The notes: generated by a model not told the origin, from the sequence alone. A DNA stretch of 64,000 nucleotides from Clostridium oryzae (GCF_002029235.1 NZ_MZGV01000010.1:1-64000), one strand, 5' to 3'; positions 42,180-52,522 are shown, numbered from the stretch's first letter. Numbers and translations are program-made.

Positions 42180-43298
42180 TTAATCTTCTCTATAATATTG
42201 ATAGTAATAGCATTGAAGACGTCCATTATAAAGTTTTCTATTTTTATCACTCTTTTTACCAAATAATTTCTCGAAATATGGGTGTGAAGTCAATATGAAA
42301 AACTTCCAGTGATCAAGTTCCCTATACAGCCTTCCAATTTCTCTATAAAGCTGCTGAACAACCTTCTCCTCTCCCAATCTCTCGCCATAAGGCGGGTTAG
42401 ATATCATATATCCATACTTTTTATGAGAAGAAAACTGTTCCATCGGAAGCTTCTGAAAAGCAATTAAATCTTTTACCCCTGCTTTTTCAGCATTTTGTCT
42501 TGCAGTTCTTAGAACATCTCCATCAATATCTGAAGCAAGTATTCTAAAATCTATATCCTTTATAGCCTTCTGAGCTTCACGCCTAGCCTGACTCCACACT
42601 TTACTGTCTATGTTTTGCCACTGTTCAGCAATAAAGTCTCTATTGAGACCAGGCGCAATGTTTTTTCCTATTAGCGCAGCTTCAATAGGTATAGTTCCAG
42701 AACCGCAGAATGGATCTGCAAGCTGCTTTTCTGCTTCCCATCCGCTGATTAAAATCATTGCTGCTGCTAGTGTCTCTTTAATAGGCGCTTCACCAGCATA
42801 TTCTCTATATCCTCTTTTATGAAGCCCTGCTCCTGTAGTGTCAATACTAAGTGTTACAATATCCTTCAGAAGAGCTACCTGAACTTTATATTCAGGTCCT
42901 TCTTCTGAAAACCAATCTTTCTTATATTTTCTTTTCATAGACTCCACAATAGCCTTTTTAACTATAGCCTGACAGTCAGATACACTAAAGAGTGTGGACC
43001 TTACTGATTTTCCCACTACATGAATGTTACCATCCACAGGTATGAAATCACCCCAATTAATAGCCTTTGTGCCCTGAAAGAGCTCTTCGAAGGTTTCAGC
43101 TTTGAACTCGGCAATCTTGATGTAAACTCTGTCCGCAGTTCTAAGCCACATGTTAGCTCTAGCTATATCTATATCTGTTCCCTGGAACGTCACACTTCCG
43201 TTTTCAACTGTCAAATTATCATAACCTAATTTCTTAAGTTCTTTTGCTGTAACTGCTTCAATACCAAAAGTAGTTGTAGCAATTAAATCATATTTCAT
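42180..43298 (-). CDS. THUMP-domain class I RNA methyltransferase (RlmL/YpsC type)
   Basis: The 372-residue protein has an N-terminal ferredoxin-like/THUMP domain (about 1-155, with ATTTFGIEAVTAKELKKLGY) and a SAM-dependent methyltransferase domain (about 160-372) with ADPFCGSGTIPIEAALIG and the amino-methylating motif NPPYGERLG. It methylates N2 of a guanosine in 23S rRNA in E. coli RlmL; the exact target here is inferred. It follows uraA by 10 bases. ATG follows AGGGGAAT. Confidence 0.9.
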   Translation of the reverse strand: MKYDLIATTTFGIEAVTAKELKKLGYDNLTVENGSVTFQGTDIDIARANMWLRTADRVYIKIAEFKAETFEELFQGTKAINWGDFIPVDGNIHVVGKSVRSTLFSVSDCQAIVKKAIVESMKRKYKKDWFSEEGPEYKVQVALLKDIVTLSIDTTGAGLHKRGYREYAGEAPIKETLAAAMILISGWEAEKQLADPFCGSGTIPIEAALIGKNIAPGLNRDFIAEQWQNIDSKVWSQARREAQKAIKDIDFRILASDIDGDVLRTARQNAEKAGVKDLIAFQKLPMEQFSSHKKYGYMISNPPYGERLGEEKVVQQLYREIGRLYRELDHWKFFILTSHPYFEKLFGKKSDKNRKLYNGRLQCYYYQYYRED

Positions 43299-43308
43299 TT
43301 AAATTCCC

Positions 43309-44565
43309 CTATTCGTCAGCTTTGCTATCTTCAGGAAGTACCAATGTTAGAATTATACCAACTAATGTGGCAAGAGCTACTCCACTTATAGCTACTTCTG
43401 AACCACCAACATGGAATTTTAAAGCAGCTCCACTTATTCCAAGCACTATTACTACAGAAGAAACTACTAGATTCTTTTTATTTGCAAAATCTATTTTATT
43501 CTCAACAAGTACTCTGAAACCTGATGATGCGATTATTCCAAATAATAATATACTTATGCCACCTATTACAGGATCTGGTATATACTTTATTACAGCAGCA
43601 ACTGGTCCGATAAAGGATAATATAATGGCTATAACTGCTGCTCCGCCTATAACCCATACAGAATATACTTTAGTTATTGCCATAACTCCGATATTTTCTC
43701 CATAAGTAGTATTAGGAGGGCCTCCAACAAAACCAGCAAATATAGTAGCAATACCATCACCAAGAATTGAACGATGAAGACCTGGATCCTTTATGAAATC
43801 TCTATCACATACACTATTAGTAACGTAGACATGGCCTATATGTTCTGCTAGTGTAACAAAAGCTATAGGTGCCATCATAATAATAGCACTTATATTAAAC
43901 TTAGGACCTACAAATTGAGGTAATTGAAATAAACTAGCATGAAGTATTTCAGCCTTTTGTGCTGGTGTAACAACGCCTACAATAAATGCTAATATGTAAC
44001 CTGCAACCATAGCTATAAGTATAGGGATAACACCCAAAAATCCCTTAAAATATGTAGAACCGATTATTCCTATAAGAAGCGTTACTGCTGCCACAAGAAT
44101 AGTCATATAATCTGGTTTTTCTGCAAGAAGTCCTGCCCAACCTGCCGCAGTACCTGCTAAAGACAATCCTATAACTATTACTACAGAACCTATGAGTACT
44201 GGAGGAATAGCTTTCTCAATCCATTTACTTCCTGCAATTTTTATAATTCCTGCAACTATAATATATACAGTACCTGCTGCAATTACTCCCGACAGCATAC
44301 CTGATACACCATAGTGCTGCGATGCAAACTTCATAGCCGTAAGGAACGCAAAAGATGAGCCTATGTAGGCTGGAAGTTTACCTTTAGTACAAAGTATATA
44401 AAGCAGTGTACCTATTCCAGAGCAAAAAAGTGCAATGGAAGGACTCATTCCCAAGAATTTAGGTACTAGTATAGTAGCGCCTACCATAGCAAATAGATGC
44501 TGAAAACTTAACGGTATAGATTTTATCAGTGGTAATCTTTCATCCACATCTACAAAATTATTCAT
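43309..44565 (-). CDS. uraA: Uracil permease
   Basis: The 418-residue NCS2 nucleobase:cation symporter has 14 helices and the family blocks QHLFAMVGATILVPK, ALFCSGIGTLLYILC, VTLAEHIGHVYVTNS (Glu of the substrate site) and FVGGPPNTTYGENIGVMAIT. It imports uracil. It lies downstream of pyrR, which is the classic partner in Firmicutes. The Shine-Dalgarno sequence may be masked by a hairpin (44579-44594). Confidence 0.95.
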   Translation of the reverse strand: MNNFVDVDERLPLIKSIPLSFQHLFAMVGATILVPKFLGMSPSIALFCSGIGTLLYILCTKGKLPAYIGSSFAFLTAMKFASQHYGVSGMLSGVIAAGTVYIIVAGIIKIAGSKWIEKAIPPVLIGSVVIVIGLSLAGTAAGWAGLLAEKPDYMTILVAAVTLLIGIIGSTYFKGFLGVIPILIAMVAGYILAFIVGVVTPAQKAEILHASLFQLPQFVGPKFNISAIIMMAPIAFVTLAEHIGHVYVTNSVCDRDFIKDPGLHRSILGDGIATIFAGFVGGPPNTTYGENIGVMAITKVYSVWVIGGAAVIAIILSFIGPVAAVIKYIPDPVIGGISILLFGIIASSGFRVLVENKIDFANKKNLVVSSVVIVLGISGAALKFHVGGSEVAISGVALATLVGIILTLVLPEDSKADE

Positions 44566-44578
44566 TCAGTGTATTTCT

Positions 44579-44594
44579 CCTTTTCAACAAAAGG
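44579..44594 (-). promoter_or_regulatory. Hairpin covering the uraA Shine-Dalgarno sequence
   Basis: On the minus strand CCTTTT, GTTG, AAAAGG folds into a 6-bp hairpin whose right arm is part of the AAAAGGAG site that serves uraA. No PyrR-binding loop or attenuator terminator is visible in the 131-base pyrR-uraA gap. Confidence 0.35.
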
Positions 44595-44696
44595 GTACAT
44601 GCATAAAGATGCTGCTCCCAATTAATATTTTTAGAAACTATGTTTTTCGTTTGTAGAGAGAATATTTAATAATGTAAATATCTAAAAAAATAATTC

Positions 44697-45266
<570 letters not shown>

Positions 45267-45288
45267 TTATGCTAACATAATTCTAAAA

Positions 45289-46206
45289 CTATTTCAACTC
45301 ATTTTTTAATACATTAATAATCTTCTGAAAATAATTTGGTAAAGGACTTTCAAATTCCATGTATTTTCTTGTGGTTGGATGAATAAAACCTAAAATTTTC
45401 GCATGCAAAGCCTGACCTTCTAAATTAAACCTCTGTTTTTTAAAACCATAAACAGGATCCCCTACCAATGGATGTCCTATATATGCCATATGGACTCTTA
45501 TCTGATGGGTTCGCCCAGTTTCTAGTCTGCATTCTATAAATGATGTGTTCTTGAACCTGTCAATAACTTTATAGTGAGTAACAGCTCTTCTTCCATCCTT
45601 CACTACTGCTATCTTTTTTCTGTCTTGAGGATTTCTTGCTAACGGAGCATCTACAGTGCCATCATCATTTTTAATAATGCCTTCAACTATAGCATTATAT
45701 ACCCTCTTCATAGAATGTTCCTTTAATTGTTTAGAAAGTTCTATATGTGCAAAGTCGTTTTTTGCAATTACAAGTACACCCGAAGTATCCTTGTCGATTC
45801 TATGTACAATTCCAGGCCTTATGACTCCATTTATACCAGATAGGTCTTTACAATGATTCAATATAGCGTTAACTAATGTGCCTGTATAATTTCCCGCCGC
45901 CGGGTGGACAACCATACCCTGCGGCTTATTGACAACTATTACATCACTATCTTCATACATTATGTCAATTGGTATATCTTCAGCGTTTACCTGTAAGACT
46001 TCCGGCTCTGGAATAATAATTTTTATATTATCACCTTTTCTCAATTTGTAACTGTTTTTAATTACTTTGTCATTAACTTTGCAATGACCATCCTCTATTA
46101 TGTTTTGTATAAAAGACCTAGATTTCTTTGTAAGTTTGCCAATTAAATATTTATCGATACGCAGACCTATATCCTGTTCTTCAGCTGAAAGTATATATTC
46201 TTCCAT
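45289..46206 (-). CDS. rluD: 23S rRNA pseudouridine synthase RluD family
   Basis: The 305-residue protein (ATG 46206; GTG at 46209 is an alternative) has an S4 domain (about 15-75) and the RluA-type catalytic domain with VNKPQGMVVHPAAGN and HRIDKDTSGVLVIAK (catalytic Asp) and the RTHQIRVHMAYIGHPLVGDP block. It makes pseudouridines in helix 69 of 23S rRNA in homologues. It overlaps lspA, as in many Firmicutes. Confidence 0.93.
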   Translation of the reverse strand: MEEYILSAEEQDIGLRIDKYLIGKLTKKSRSFIQNIIEDGHCKVNDKVIKNSYKLRKGDNIKIIIPEPEVLQVNAEDIPIDIMYEDSDVIVVNKPQGMVVHPAAGNYTGTLVNAILNHCKDLSGINGVIRPGIVHRIDKDTSGVLVIAKNDFAHIELSKQLKEHSMKRVYNAIVEGIIKNDDGTVDAPLARNPQDRKKIAVVKDGRRAVTHYKVIDRFKNTSFIECRLETGRTHQIRVHMAYIGHPLVGDPVYGFKKQRFNLEGQALHAKILGFIHPTTRKYMEFESPLPNYFQKIINVLKNELK

Positions 46207-46649
46207 CACTTAACATCCCTTATTACATAAATTACTAACAAAATTGTTCCCACTACTACAAAAGAATCTGCTACATTAAAGTTAGGCCAAACTGCACTTT
46301 TATAGTGAAGCATTATAAAATCTACTACATAACTATAAAAAACCCTATCTATAAGGTTCCCTACTGCACCTGATATTATTAAACTTAAACTTATGGATAA
46401 TAGCTTTGACTTCTTCCTGTTCATTACCATATAAACAAAAATAGCAACTATTACGGCTAATGTTACTATGCTTAGAATAATCTGTTTATTTTGCAATATT
46501 CCAAATGCAGCTCCTCTATTCTCCACATATGAAAAGCTAAAAAAATTCTTAATAACTACTATATCTGGTTTATTTTTTAAATTAGCAGCAGCCCATATCT
46601 TGGCAATTCTATCCAAAATAATACCAAGTACAATTATTAAATATTCCAT
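46206..46649 (-). CDS. lspA: Lipoprotein signal peptidase
   Basis: The 147-residue membrane peptidase has four helices and the family motifs NRGAAFGIL, SGAVGNLIDR (catalytic Asp), VVDFIML and FNVADSF (second Asp). It cleaves the leader from diacylglyceryl-prolipoproteins. It forms a pair with rluD, with start-stop overlap. ATG follows GAGGTATGAAAA. Confidence 0.95.
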   Translation of the reverse strand: MEYLIIVLGIILDRIAKIWAAANLKNKPDIVVIKNFFSFSYVENRGAAFGILQNKQIILSIVTLAVIVAIFVYMVMNRKKSKLLSISLSLIISGAVGNLIDRVFYSYVVDFIMLHYKSAVWPNFNVADSFVVVGTILLVIYVIRDVK

Positions 46650-46720
46650 TTTTCATACCTCGCATCCTATAATATTATACCCTTAATTTACGAAAGGGGA
46701 AGCATATAAAACATAAAAAA

Positions 46721-46747
46721 ACTCACTCCAAAATTGATGGAATGAGT
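46721..46747. terminator. Terminator after divIVA
   Basis: ACTCACTCCA pairs with TGGAATGAGT around a 7-base loop (one mismatch). On the minus strand T7 follows. It separates divIVA from lspA. Confidence 0.8.
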
Positions 46748-46788
46748 ATATTTTTTAATATGTAATCCACTTTTTAGAATTACAATCT

Positions 46789-47391
46789 CTACTCTTCACT
46801 TGCAAAAAACTTTTTAATCTCATTAAGTTCATCATCATTAAATGAATGCTCAACAATCTCTTCCTCTTTTGGTATTTGGCTAGAAACTATTTCTTTTTCA
46901 TTAATTTCTTCAACTGGTGTTCCTACGTTATAATTTTTTGCAAAATCCTTTTCCAAATCATCAAAGGTTTCCATCTGAGTCTTCATAAAGTTTCTGAATT
47001 TAGCTCTGAATTTCGCAAATTCCTGTTTTAACCTATCATAGTCTCCATTTACTGTCATAACATCATTATGAGCCTTTTCCAATATCTTTTGTGCTGTATC
47101 ATTAGCATTCTTTATTATCAGTTCTGCTTCTTTCTGAGCATTCGTTTTTGCCTGGTCAGCAGCATTCTGAGCTAAAATCAGCGTATTCTGTATCGTATCT
47201 TCGATTTTACTATAGTGCTGTATTTTTTCATTCAAATTCGATATTTTATCCTTCATAGTCGAGTTCTCTTTATACAGCGCTTCATAATCTTCTGATACTT
47301 TAAGTATAAATTCATCAACTTCATCTATATTATATCCTCTGAAGCCTTTTTTAAACTCTTTGCTATTTATGTCCATAGCTGTTAATCTCAT
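46789..47391 (-). CDS. divIVA: Cell division protein DivIVA
   Basis: From ATG 47391 it has 200 residues. The N-terminal membrane-curvature domain (about 1-60, MDINSKEFKKGFRGYNIDEV then EFILKVSEDYE) is canonical, followed by a long coiled coil to about 150 and a Glu-rich tail (EEINEKEIVSSQIPKEEEI). It marks poles and division sites. It ends the yggS-sepF-yggT-ylmH-divIVA run, which is conserved in Gram-positives. Confidence 0.95.
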   Translation of the reverse strand: MRLTAMDINSKEFKKGFRGYNIDEVDEFILKVSEDYEALYKENSTMKDKISNLNEKIQHYSKIEDTIQNTLILAQNAADQAKTNAQKEAELIIKNANDTAQKILEKAHNDVMTVNGDYDRLKQEFAKFRAKFRNFMKTQMETFDDLEKDFAKNYNVGTPVEEINEKEIVSSQIPKEEEIVEHSFNDDELNEIKKFFASEE

Positions 47392-47420
47392 CAACTACCA
47401 CCTCATCCTAAATTTTTTTA

Positions 47421-48200
47421 CTAATTAAAACTGTAAATTTTAAGTTTTATTTTTCCGCTCCCACTGTTACCTGCTGTTTCAATAATGCGATATTTTCCAA
47501 AACCTCTTACAGTAATAGTTGAAAGTAAATTCACTTCAAAACTTTTATCCCTTACTTCAATATAATCAATTTGGACTTTACCTGTATCTATATAATTCAC
47601 ACTCTTACTTCTAGACATCCCGGTTATAGCACCGACTACCGCATCAAGCCTCATAGCAGCCGCTATAACCAGCTTTTGTTTATATTCTGCTTCTGGAAGT
47701 TCTGATTCGTCCTCTATTTCTGTAACTATACACGGACACTTACCAACTTTCATTAGATTACTGTCTATATACTCGAACAGTTCTTCACTAACGGGAAAAA
47801 AACATCTGTTGTCCTTTACTACTAGGTCACCTAATTTATCACGTTTTATGCCAAGAGCCATCAGTGCACCTAGATAGTCTCTATGCTGAAGCGTCAGAAA
47901 TTTGGATCTATTCTCAATACAAACTAACTTAACAGGGAAATTGACTTCAATGCTATTTTCATAAGAAAAGCATACCATCTTCCTTTCAGCTTCATGAAAA
48001 CCACCATAGGTATAGATATCAAAGCCAAAATAATTTTTCATTTCTATAATGGTACTCCAAACAGCTGGAGAAAGAAACTCATTAAAGAAGGTAGTTCTAT
48101 GTGTTTTTAAAACTAAGCTAACTTTCTCAAATAACTTAGTTACCTGTTCTTTTTCTCCTGTACTGAAATGCTTCAAAAAATCATCTTTTTTAAAGTTCAT
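47421..48200 (-). CDS. ylmH: YlmH family RNA-binding (S4) protein
   Basis: The 259-residue protein has an N-terminal helical/ferredoxin part with the DYLGALMALGIKRDKLGDLV block and a C-terminal S4 domain (about 185-245, RLDAVVGAITGMSRSKSVNYI). YlmH was linked to cell division and later to ribosome quality control in Bacillus. It starts 1 base after yggT ends. Confidence 0.9.
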   Translation of the reverse strand: MNFKKDDFLKHFSTGEKEQVTKLFEKVSLVLKTHRTTFFNEFLSPAVWSTIIEMKNYFGFDIYTYGGFHEAERKMVCFSYENSIEVNFPVKLVCIENRSKFLTLQHRDYLGALMALGIKRDKLGDLVVKDNRCFFPVSEELFEYIDSNLMKVGKCPCIVTEIEDESELPEAEYKQKLVIAAAMRLDAVVGAITGMSRSKSVNYIDTGKVQIDYIEVRDKSFEVNLLSTITVRGFGKYRIIETAGNSGSGKIKLKIYSFN

Positions 48201-48201
48201 G

Positions 48202-48438
48202 TTATATTCTGATTATGCCTCTGATAAAAAATAAAATCAGCATTGCTATAACCGGAGATATATCCACAGGTACATTTGTTGCAAATCTTTCTTGAAGCTT
48301 CCTGCCAGGGATGTAAAGAGGTTTAGTAATATTTCCTATAAATTGTCTTATATTATTGCGTTCATCTGGTATTACCCAAGATAGAATAACATCAGCCAAA
48401 ATAAACAATTCTAAAATATCTATAAACGAGCTTAACAA
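48202..48438 (-). CDS. YggT family membrane protein
   Basis: The 78-residue protein has two membrane helices and the family block VILSWVIPDERNNIRQFIG then KPLYIPGRKLQ. In Gram-positives it sits between sepF and ylmH, and it is linked to division and osmotic or cation stress. The ribosome binding site is a GGAGGGGA run. Confidence 0.85.
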   Translation of the reverse strand: MLSSFIDILELFILADVILSWVIPDERNNIRQFIGNITKPLYIPGRKLQERFATNVPVDISPVIAMLILFFIRGIIRI

Positions 48439-48465
48439 TCTAACTATAATAATTATTATCCCCTC

Positions 48466-48924
48466 CTATTTTGTCCAGGCAAATATGCCACGACTGGATA
48501 ACTCACTTTTTAGTTCATTTGTAACTTCAACATTGGATGGTGAAAGTACATACACACCTCTCTCCACTTCTTGAAGTTCACCATTTAAGACATAGCTGGC
48601 TCCGCCCATGAAATCTAGAAGCCTCTGAGCTACTTTAGGTTCAAGTTCTGTAGTATTAACTACAACGATTCTCCTGTCTCTAAGTTCATCACAAATATTA
48701 GCTGCTTCTTCAAAAGCTGTAGGTTTTGTTATTATGATCTTTGGAGATGAAGCTGTATGTATATTAACAACTTTGCTCTGTTTCTTATTTGATGAAGTTA
48801 TCGGTGGATTTACTGTTTGCTCTACCTCTGGTACCTCCTCTTCATTTTCAATCTCTTCGATATCGTCATACTCATCCTCTAATCCGAAAAATCCCATAAG
48901 CTTGTTCATCACTTTATTTGCCAT
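48466..48924 (-). CDS. sepF: Cell division protein SepF
   Basis: The 152-residue protein has an N-terminal membrane-binding amphipathic helix ([17 protein letters not shown]), an acidic linker and a C-terminal FtsZ-binding domain (about 65-152, [20 protein letters not shown] then [20 protein letters not shown] and [15 protein letters not shown]). It anchors and organises FtsZ. ATG follows AGGAGGTAAAAC. Confidence 0.95.
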   Translation of the reverse strand: MANKVMNKLMGFFGLEDEYDDIEEIENEEEVPEVEQTVNPPITSSNKKQSKVVNIHTASSPKIIITKPTAFEEAANICDELRDRRIVVVNTTELEPKVAQRLLDFMGGASYVLNGELQEVERGVYVLSPSNVEVTNELKSELSSRGIFAWTK

Positions 48925-48963
48925 TTTGTTTTACCTCCTACTTTTTAATTTAGGTCATCAATT

Positions 48964-49641
48964 TTACTTGTTCACCTTTTGATTATTATATATTCTTTTA
49001 CCAAAAATACCTTCTCCAATTCTAACCATATTAGAACCTTCATCTGCTGCAATTTTAAAATCACCAGTCATACCCATGGACAAATACTGCATATTTATAT
49101 TATTGAATTGTCGTTTAGCAAGAGAATCAAAAACATTCTTTACCTGTTTAAAATATTCTCTGCATTTATCTTCATTTCCAATAGGAATAACTGTCATTAT
49201 ACCACTTACTTTAACATTGTTACATTTTTCAACTTCAGAAATCAGTTCCTCTAAATTCTCAAGTAATAAGCCGGTTTTATTCTCTTCTCTTCCAATATTA
49301 ATCTCTATAAGAGTATTAGCGGTTATACCAGCTTTAGCATATTGCTTTTCTATTTCTTTTAGCAGTCTGACACTATCCAATGACTGTATCAAAAACACCT
49401 TTCCGACTATATATTTTACTTTATTGGTTTGAAGATGTCCTATAATGTGCCATCTTACGTCTTTGTGAAAGGGTTCGTATTTATCAGTAAACTCTTGAAC
49501 CTTATTTTCTCCAAAATCTCTTAATCCTGAATTATAAGCCTCTTCCATTTCATCTAAACTTCTGGTTTTACTTACAGCTATCAGAGTAATATTCTCTTTT
49601 AAAACTTTTTTTATGTTATTAATATTATCTTGTATGCTCAA
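48964..49641 (-). CDS. yggS: YggS family PLP homeostasis protein
   Basis: The 225-residue PLP-binding alanine-racemase-like barrel has the PLP Lys in LIAVSKTRSLDEMEEA, GLRDFGENKVQEF and the phosphate-binding block SMGMTGDFKIAADEGSNMVRIG. It controls PLP levels. It starts the yggS-sepF run. ATG follows AAGGAGCTGA. Confidence 0.95.
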   Translation of the reverse strand: MSIQDNINNIKKVLKENITLIAVSKTRSLDEMEEAYNSGLRDFGENKVQEFTDKYEPFHKDVRWHIIGHLQTNKVKYIVGKVFLIQSLDSVRLLKEIEKQYAKAGITANTLIEINIGREENKTGLLLENLEELISEVEKCNNVKVSGIMTVIPIGNEDKCREYFKQVKNVFDSLAKRQFNNINMQYLSMGMTGDFKIAADEGSNMVRIGEGIFGKRIYNNQKVNK

Positions 49642-49863
49642 GTCATCAGCTCCTTACTTTTTCTAAGTAAAGCATTTCTTTGCAAATTATATAAAAATGT
49701 GATTACATTTCATTATATATTTTATTTGGACAGTAAATCGCGGAAAGCATCCAAGATCATCATCTCCACCAAGAAGTACTTATCCCAATATAATCTTTAT
49801 TATCTATATATTCTTCAAATTTTATTATTTTCCTTCATAGGATGTAGAAATTATGATATTATT

Positions 49864-50595
49864 TTATCTTTTTTCTGCATCCTTCATAAATTTATTTTTC
49901 ATTGTACCAATATACGCATATATTTTAACATTTTTTGATTTATGTATAGAAGCTTTTACACCTCTGTATTTTAAAAATGTTAAATATCCATCATCCGAGG
50001 TTAGATATTCATTAATACCCTCTGAGTCTCCAATAGCTCTAATATTGAATGGAGGATTTAAGGTTACATCATTTATCTTAATTAGTCTTCCCCAGCAGTA
50101 CACTTCTGAAGTTCCAATAATTCTTTGACCATTTACAGATATTGCTTGTGCATTGTTTAACTTTAATGCATTAATAATCTCTAGTATATCAAAATAGTGC
50201 ACAAGTTTCGTGTTAGCGTTATAATCTTGATTTTTATTAAAATCTATTTGTCCATCGTCTAGAACTATTTCAACTCCTGGACCTGCAACATCTGCTGTAC
50301 CTAGAACCTTACTATTATTATTCAATTCCTTTTTCAAATCATTTATTATTTTAGAATCTGACTCACCTAAATCCTTCTCATACTTATTAAGTTTCTTTAA
50401 ATTACTATAATAGCTTTTTTCTATGTCGGATAAATCATTGTACAATTTATTCTTTTCATTTGTAGCGTTTTGGTATTGCTGAGTTGTAAGGATAGTTCTG
50501 ACTATAGGTGTACTATAGTTCATACTGGTTGATATTAAAATTCCAAGTATGAGAGCTGATAAAAATACATATATATTTACTTTATTTTTTTTCAT
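49864..50595 (-). CDS. DUF881 membrane protein (first copy in gene order after DUF1290)
   Basis: The 243-residue protein has an N-terminal helix (about 7-26), a coiled coil (about 45-90) and a DUF881 domain (about 95-240, VLGTADVAGPGVEIVLDDGQ and AQAISVNGQRIIGTSEVYC). The family occurs near ftsQ in clostridia and actinobacteria and is thought to act in division or sporulation. It pairs with the DUF1290 gene. Paralogue of the gene at 50966-51697. The 222-base gap after it (49642-49863) has no gene. Confidence 0.85.
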   Translation of the reverse strand: MKKNKVNIYVFLSALILGILISTSMNYSTPIVRTILTTQQYQNATNEKNKLYNDLSDIEKSYYSNLKKLNKYEKDLGESDSKIINDLKKELNNNSKVLGTADVAGPGVEIVLDDGQIDFNKNQDYNANTKLVHYFDILEIINALKLNNAQAISVNGQRIIGTSEVYCWGRLIKINDVTLNPPFNIRAIGDSEGINEYLTSDDGYLTFLKYRGVKASIHKSKNVKIYAYIGTMKNKFMKDAEKR

Positions 50596-50608
50596 GTTAT
50601 CACCAGCC

Positions 50609-50950
50609 TTACTTACGAGCTCTAAAATTTTCTATAACCAAACGTCTAATTATAGCAAAATTATCAAATATTCTTCCTCCGAAAACTATAACTGCTGCAA
50701 TATAAATTGGTATTCCAAGCTTATCACCCAAATATGCTAGTCCAGCTGCTAATGCAGCATTTCCAAAAAAGCCAGACACAAAAATATCAGGCTGGAAATT
50801 TTTAGATAGATTAGCTCTTATAGCACCAAATACCGAATCCAGACTTGCCAGAATAGCAACTGAAAGATATGCTGAATATTTTTCTGGTATAATTAAATCC
50901 CATCGTATTCCTACGATTATGCCAATTAATAGCCCAAGTAACGCTATCAT
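50609..50950 (-). CDS. sbp: Small basic protein (DUF1290, SBP)
   Basis: The 113-residue membrane protein has two or three helices and the conserved block SVFGAIRANLSKNFQPDIFV, with GNAALAAGLAYLGDKLGIP. It resembles the small basic protein encoded beside ftsQ-ftsZ in Gram-positives; its function is not clear. It lies between the two DUF881 genes. Confidence 0.85.
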   Translation of the reverse strand: MIALLGLLIGIIVGIRWDLIIPEKYSAYLSVAILASLDSVFGAIRANLSKNFQPDIFVSGFFGNAALAAGLAYLGDKLGIPIYIAAVIVFGGRIFDNFAIIRRLVIENFRARK

Positions 50951-50965
50951 TAATTCTCACCCCAT

Positions 50966-51697
50966 TTACTTTTTATCTATATTCTTCAAATATTCACTAG
51001 AATAAGTAGTATTGCTTTTAGTTATTTTTATATTATCTAATTTTTGCACAGTATGATCATAATAGGTTAAGTTTTGATACGTCATTACTCCCGGGAAATC
51101 TAAATCCTTAGCCATCTTTTCCTTATCTCCTATTGCCTTTATCGTTATTTTGCTAGAAGGAGAAATTCTTTCATTATTGACTATAATATAATCTGAAGTA
51201 CTGCTTATTCCAGTTTGAAGCGTAACCCTATTGCCATTTATTGAAACAGCTTCTGCTCCTGAAAAAAACAATTCATTTATCAGATAACTTATCTCTGTAT
51301 GATCTATATACTGTGACTCTACTTTTGAAGAAAATATATTAGACTGAGGTGCTATTGAAAGAATTATTCCAGGACCTTTAACATCTGTATAGCCTAGAAG
51401 CACTCTGGAATTATCCAATTCATCCTTTATCTCTTTAGCAGCAGAACTGCTACTTGTAGCCATTTCTTCATAATGTTTAATCTGTTCCATCAACTGCTGA
51501 TTCTTTTTCTCAAGCTGTTTTTTGTTTTCCTTGAGCTGCTCAATTTGAGAAGTAACTTCTATAGAGCTATATTTTTGATTGGAAGCAGTATCTATATTCT
51601 GTTTATTTAACAATTTAAACTGATAAGTCAACATGAATCCTAAAAGTGCACATACTATACCAACAGTTAGCTGAGATAATAACTTTTTTAATTTCAT
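50966..51697 (-). CDS. DUF881 membrane protein (second copy, next to ftsQ)
   Basis: The 243-residue protein has an N-terminal helix (about 8-28), a charged coiled coil (about 48-85) and the DUF881 domain (VLLGYTDVKGPGIILSIAPQ, AEAVSINGNRVTLQTGISS). Same architecture as 49864-50595. The duplicate pair flanking DUF1290 is a clostridial pattern. Confidence 0.85.
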   Translation of the reverse strand: MKLKKLLSQLTVGIVCALLGFMLTYQFKLLNKQNIDTASNQKYSSIEVTSQIEQLKENKKQLEKKNQQLMEQIKHYEEMATSSSSAAKEIKDELDNSRVLLGYTDVKGPGIILSIAPQSNIFSSKVESQYIDHTEISYLINELFFSGAEAVSINGNRVTLQTGISSTSDYIIVNNERISPSSKITIKAIGDKEKMAKDLDFPGVMTYQNLTYYDHTVQKLDNIKITKSNTTYSSEYLKNIDKK

Positions 51698-51727
51698 ATA
51701 ATACCCCCAACTTGTTAAAACTTATGC

Positions 51728-52522
51728 CTACTTATTTATATGGAATACAGGGTTACCTTGAAAACTAACATCAATATAGCCTTTTGAATTCTTTAGTTTT
51801 CGCTGATCAATTATTGCAATTGCTTTATTTAGTTTGTTCATCATGTCCCTTTTATACCCTACTTTAACAAGCATCTTTGAAAAATATATTTTAACGTTAT
51901 TTTTATCACTTATATCTACTTTAGTTATTCTTATATTCTGATCATTCATAGTATTTCTGTCACTTAGATCAGAAATCTCTTTTAAAGTTTGTACTACGTA
52001 TTTGTCACTGGATACCGTTTCACCTATATTAGCATCTTCAAGATTCATATTGCTTATCTGGATATATTTATCCTTACTATGTAGCTTACTATCTCTTTCA
52101 AGAACTACAGCTTCATTGTCAAGATAAACAATCCCATCTCCGCTTTTAATATAGTAAACAGGTCTTCTCTCCTTAACATATACATCAACTATAGATGGTA
52201 ATTTTCTTTTAATCTTAACAGATTTTATATAATTATTAGTAGCTATACTTTTTTCAATCTTACTTGTATTAAGGTAAAAGATGTTGGAACCTGTTTTTAT
52301 GTTAGATAACTCTAAAATGCTCGAACTATCAACTATTTTATTTCCAATTACATTTACGTGCTTTATATTGAAGTACGTAAGCTTAAGGCATAATACACAC
52401 AATACAGCAACAAGAAGCACAGAAGTAAATATAGTTTTTCTAATAATTCTTCTGCGCCTTCTCTTTTTAATAAGCACATTATACTTTTTCATATCCTTTT
52501 CATTTCTACTTACCTTATTCAT
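51728..52522 (-). CDS. ftsQ: Cell division protein FtsQ/DivIB
   Basis: The 264-residue protein has a basic cytoplasmic tail (KKRRRRRIIRK), one membrane helix (about 30-48) and a POTRA domain (about 50-120, FNIKHVNVIGNKIVDSSSIL), then the FtsQ domain with KVKIKRKLPSIVDVYVKERR and the C-terminal YIDVSFQGNPVF. It is part of the FtsQLB division complex. ATG 52522 follows AGGAGTAGTT. Confidence 0.9.
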   Translation of the reverse strand: MNKVSRNEKDMKKYNVLIKKRRRRRIIRKTIFTSVLLVAVLCVLCLKLTYFNIKHVNVIGNKIVDSSSILELSNIKTGSNIFYLNTSKIEKSIATNNYIKSVKIKRKLPSIVDVYVKERRPVYYIKSGDGIVYLDNEAVVLERDSKLHSKDKYIQISNMNLEDANIGETVSSDKYVVQTLKEISDLSDRNTMNDQNIRITKVDISDKNNVKIYFSKMLVKVGYKRDMMNKLNKAIAIIDQRKLKNSKGYIDVSFQGNPVFHINK

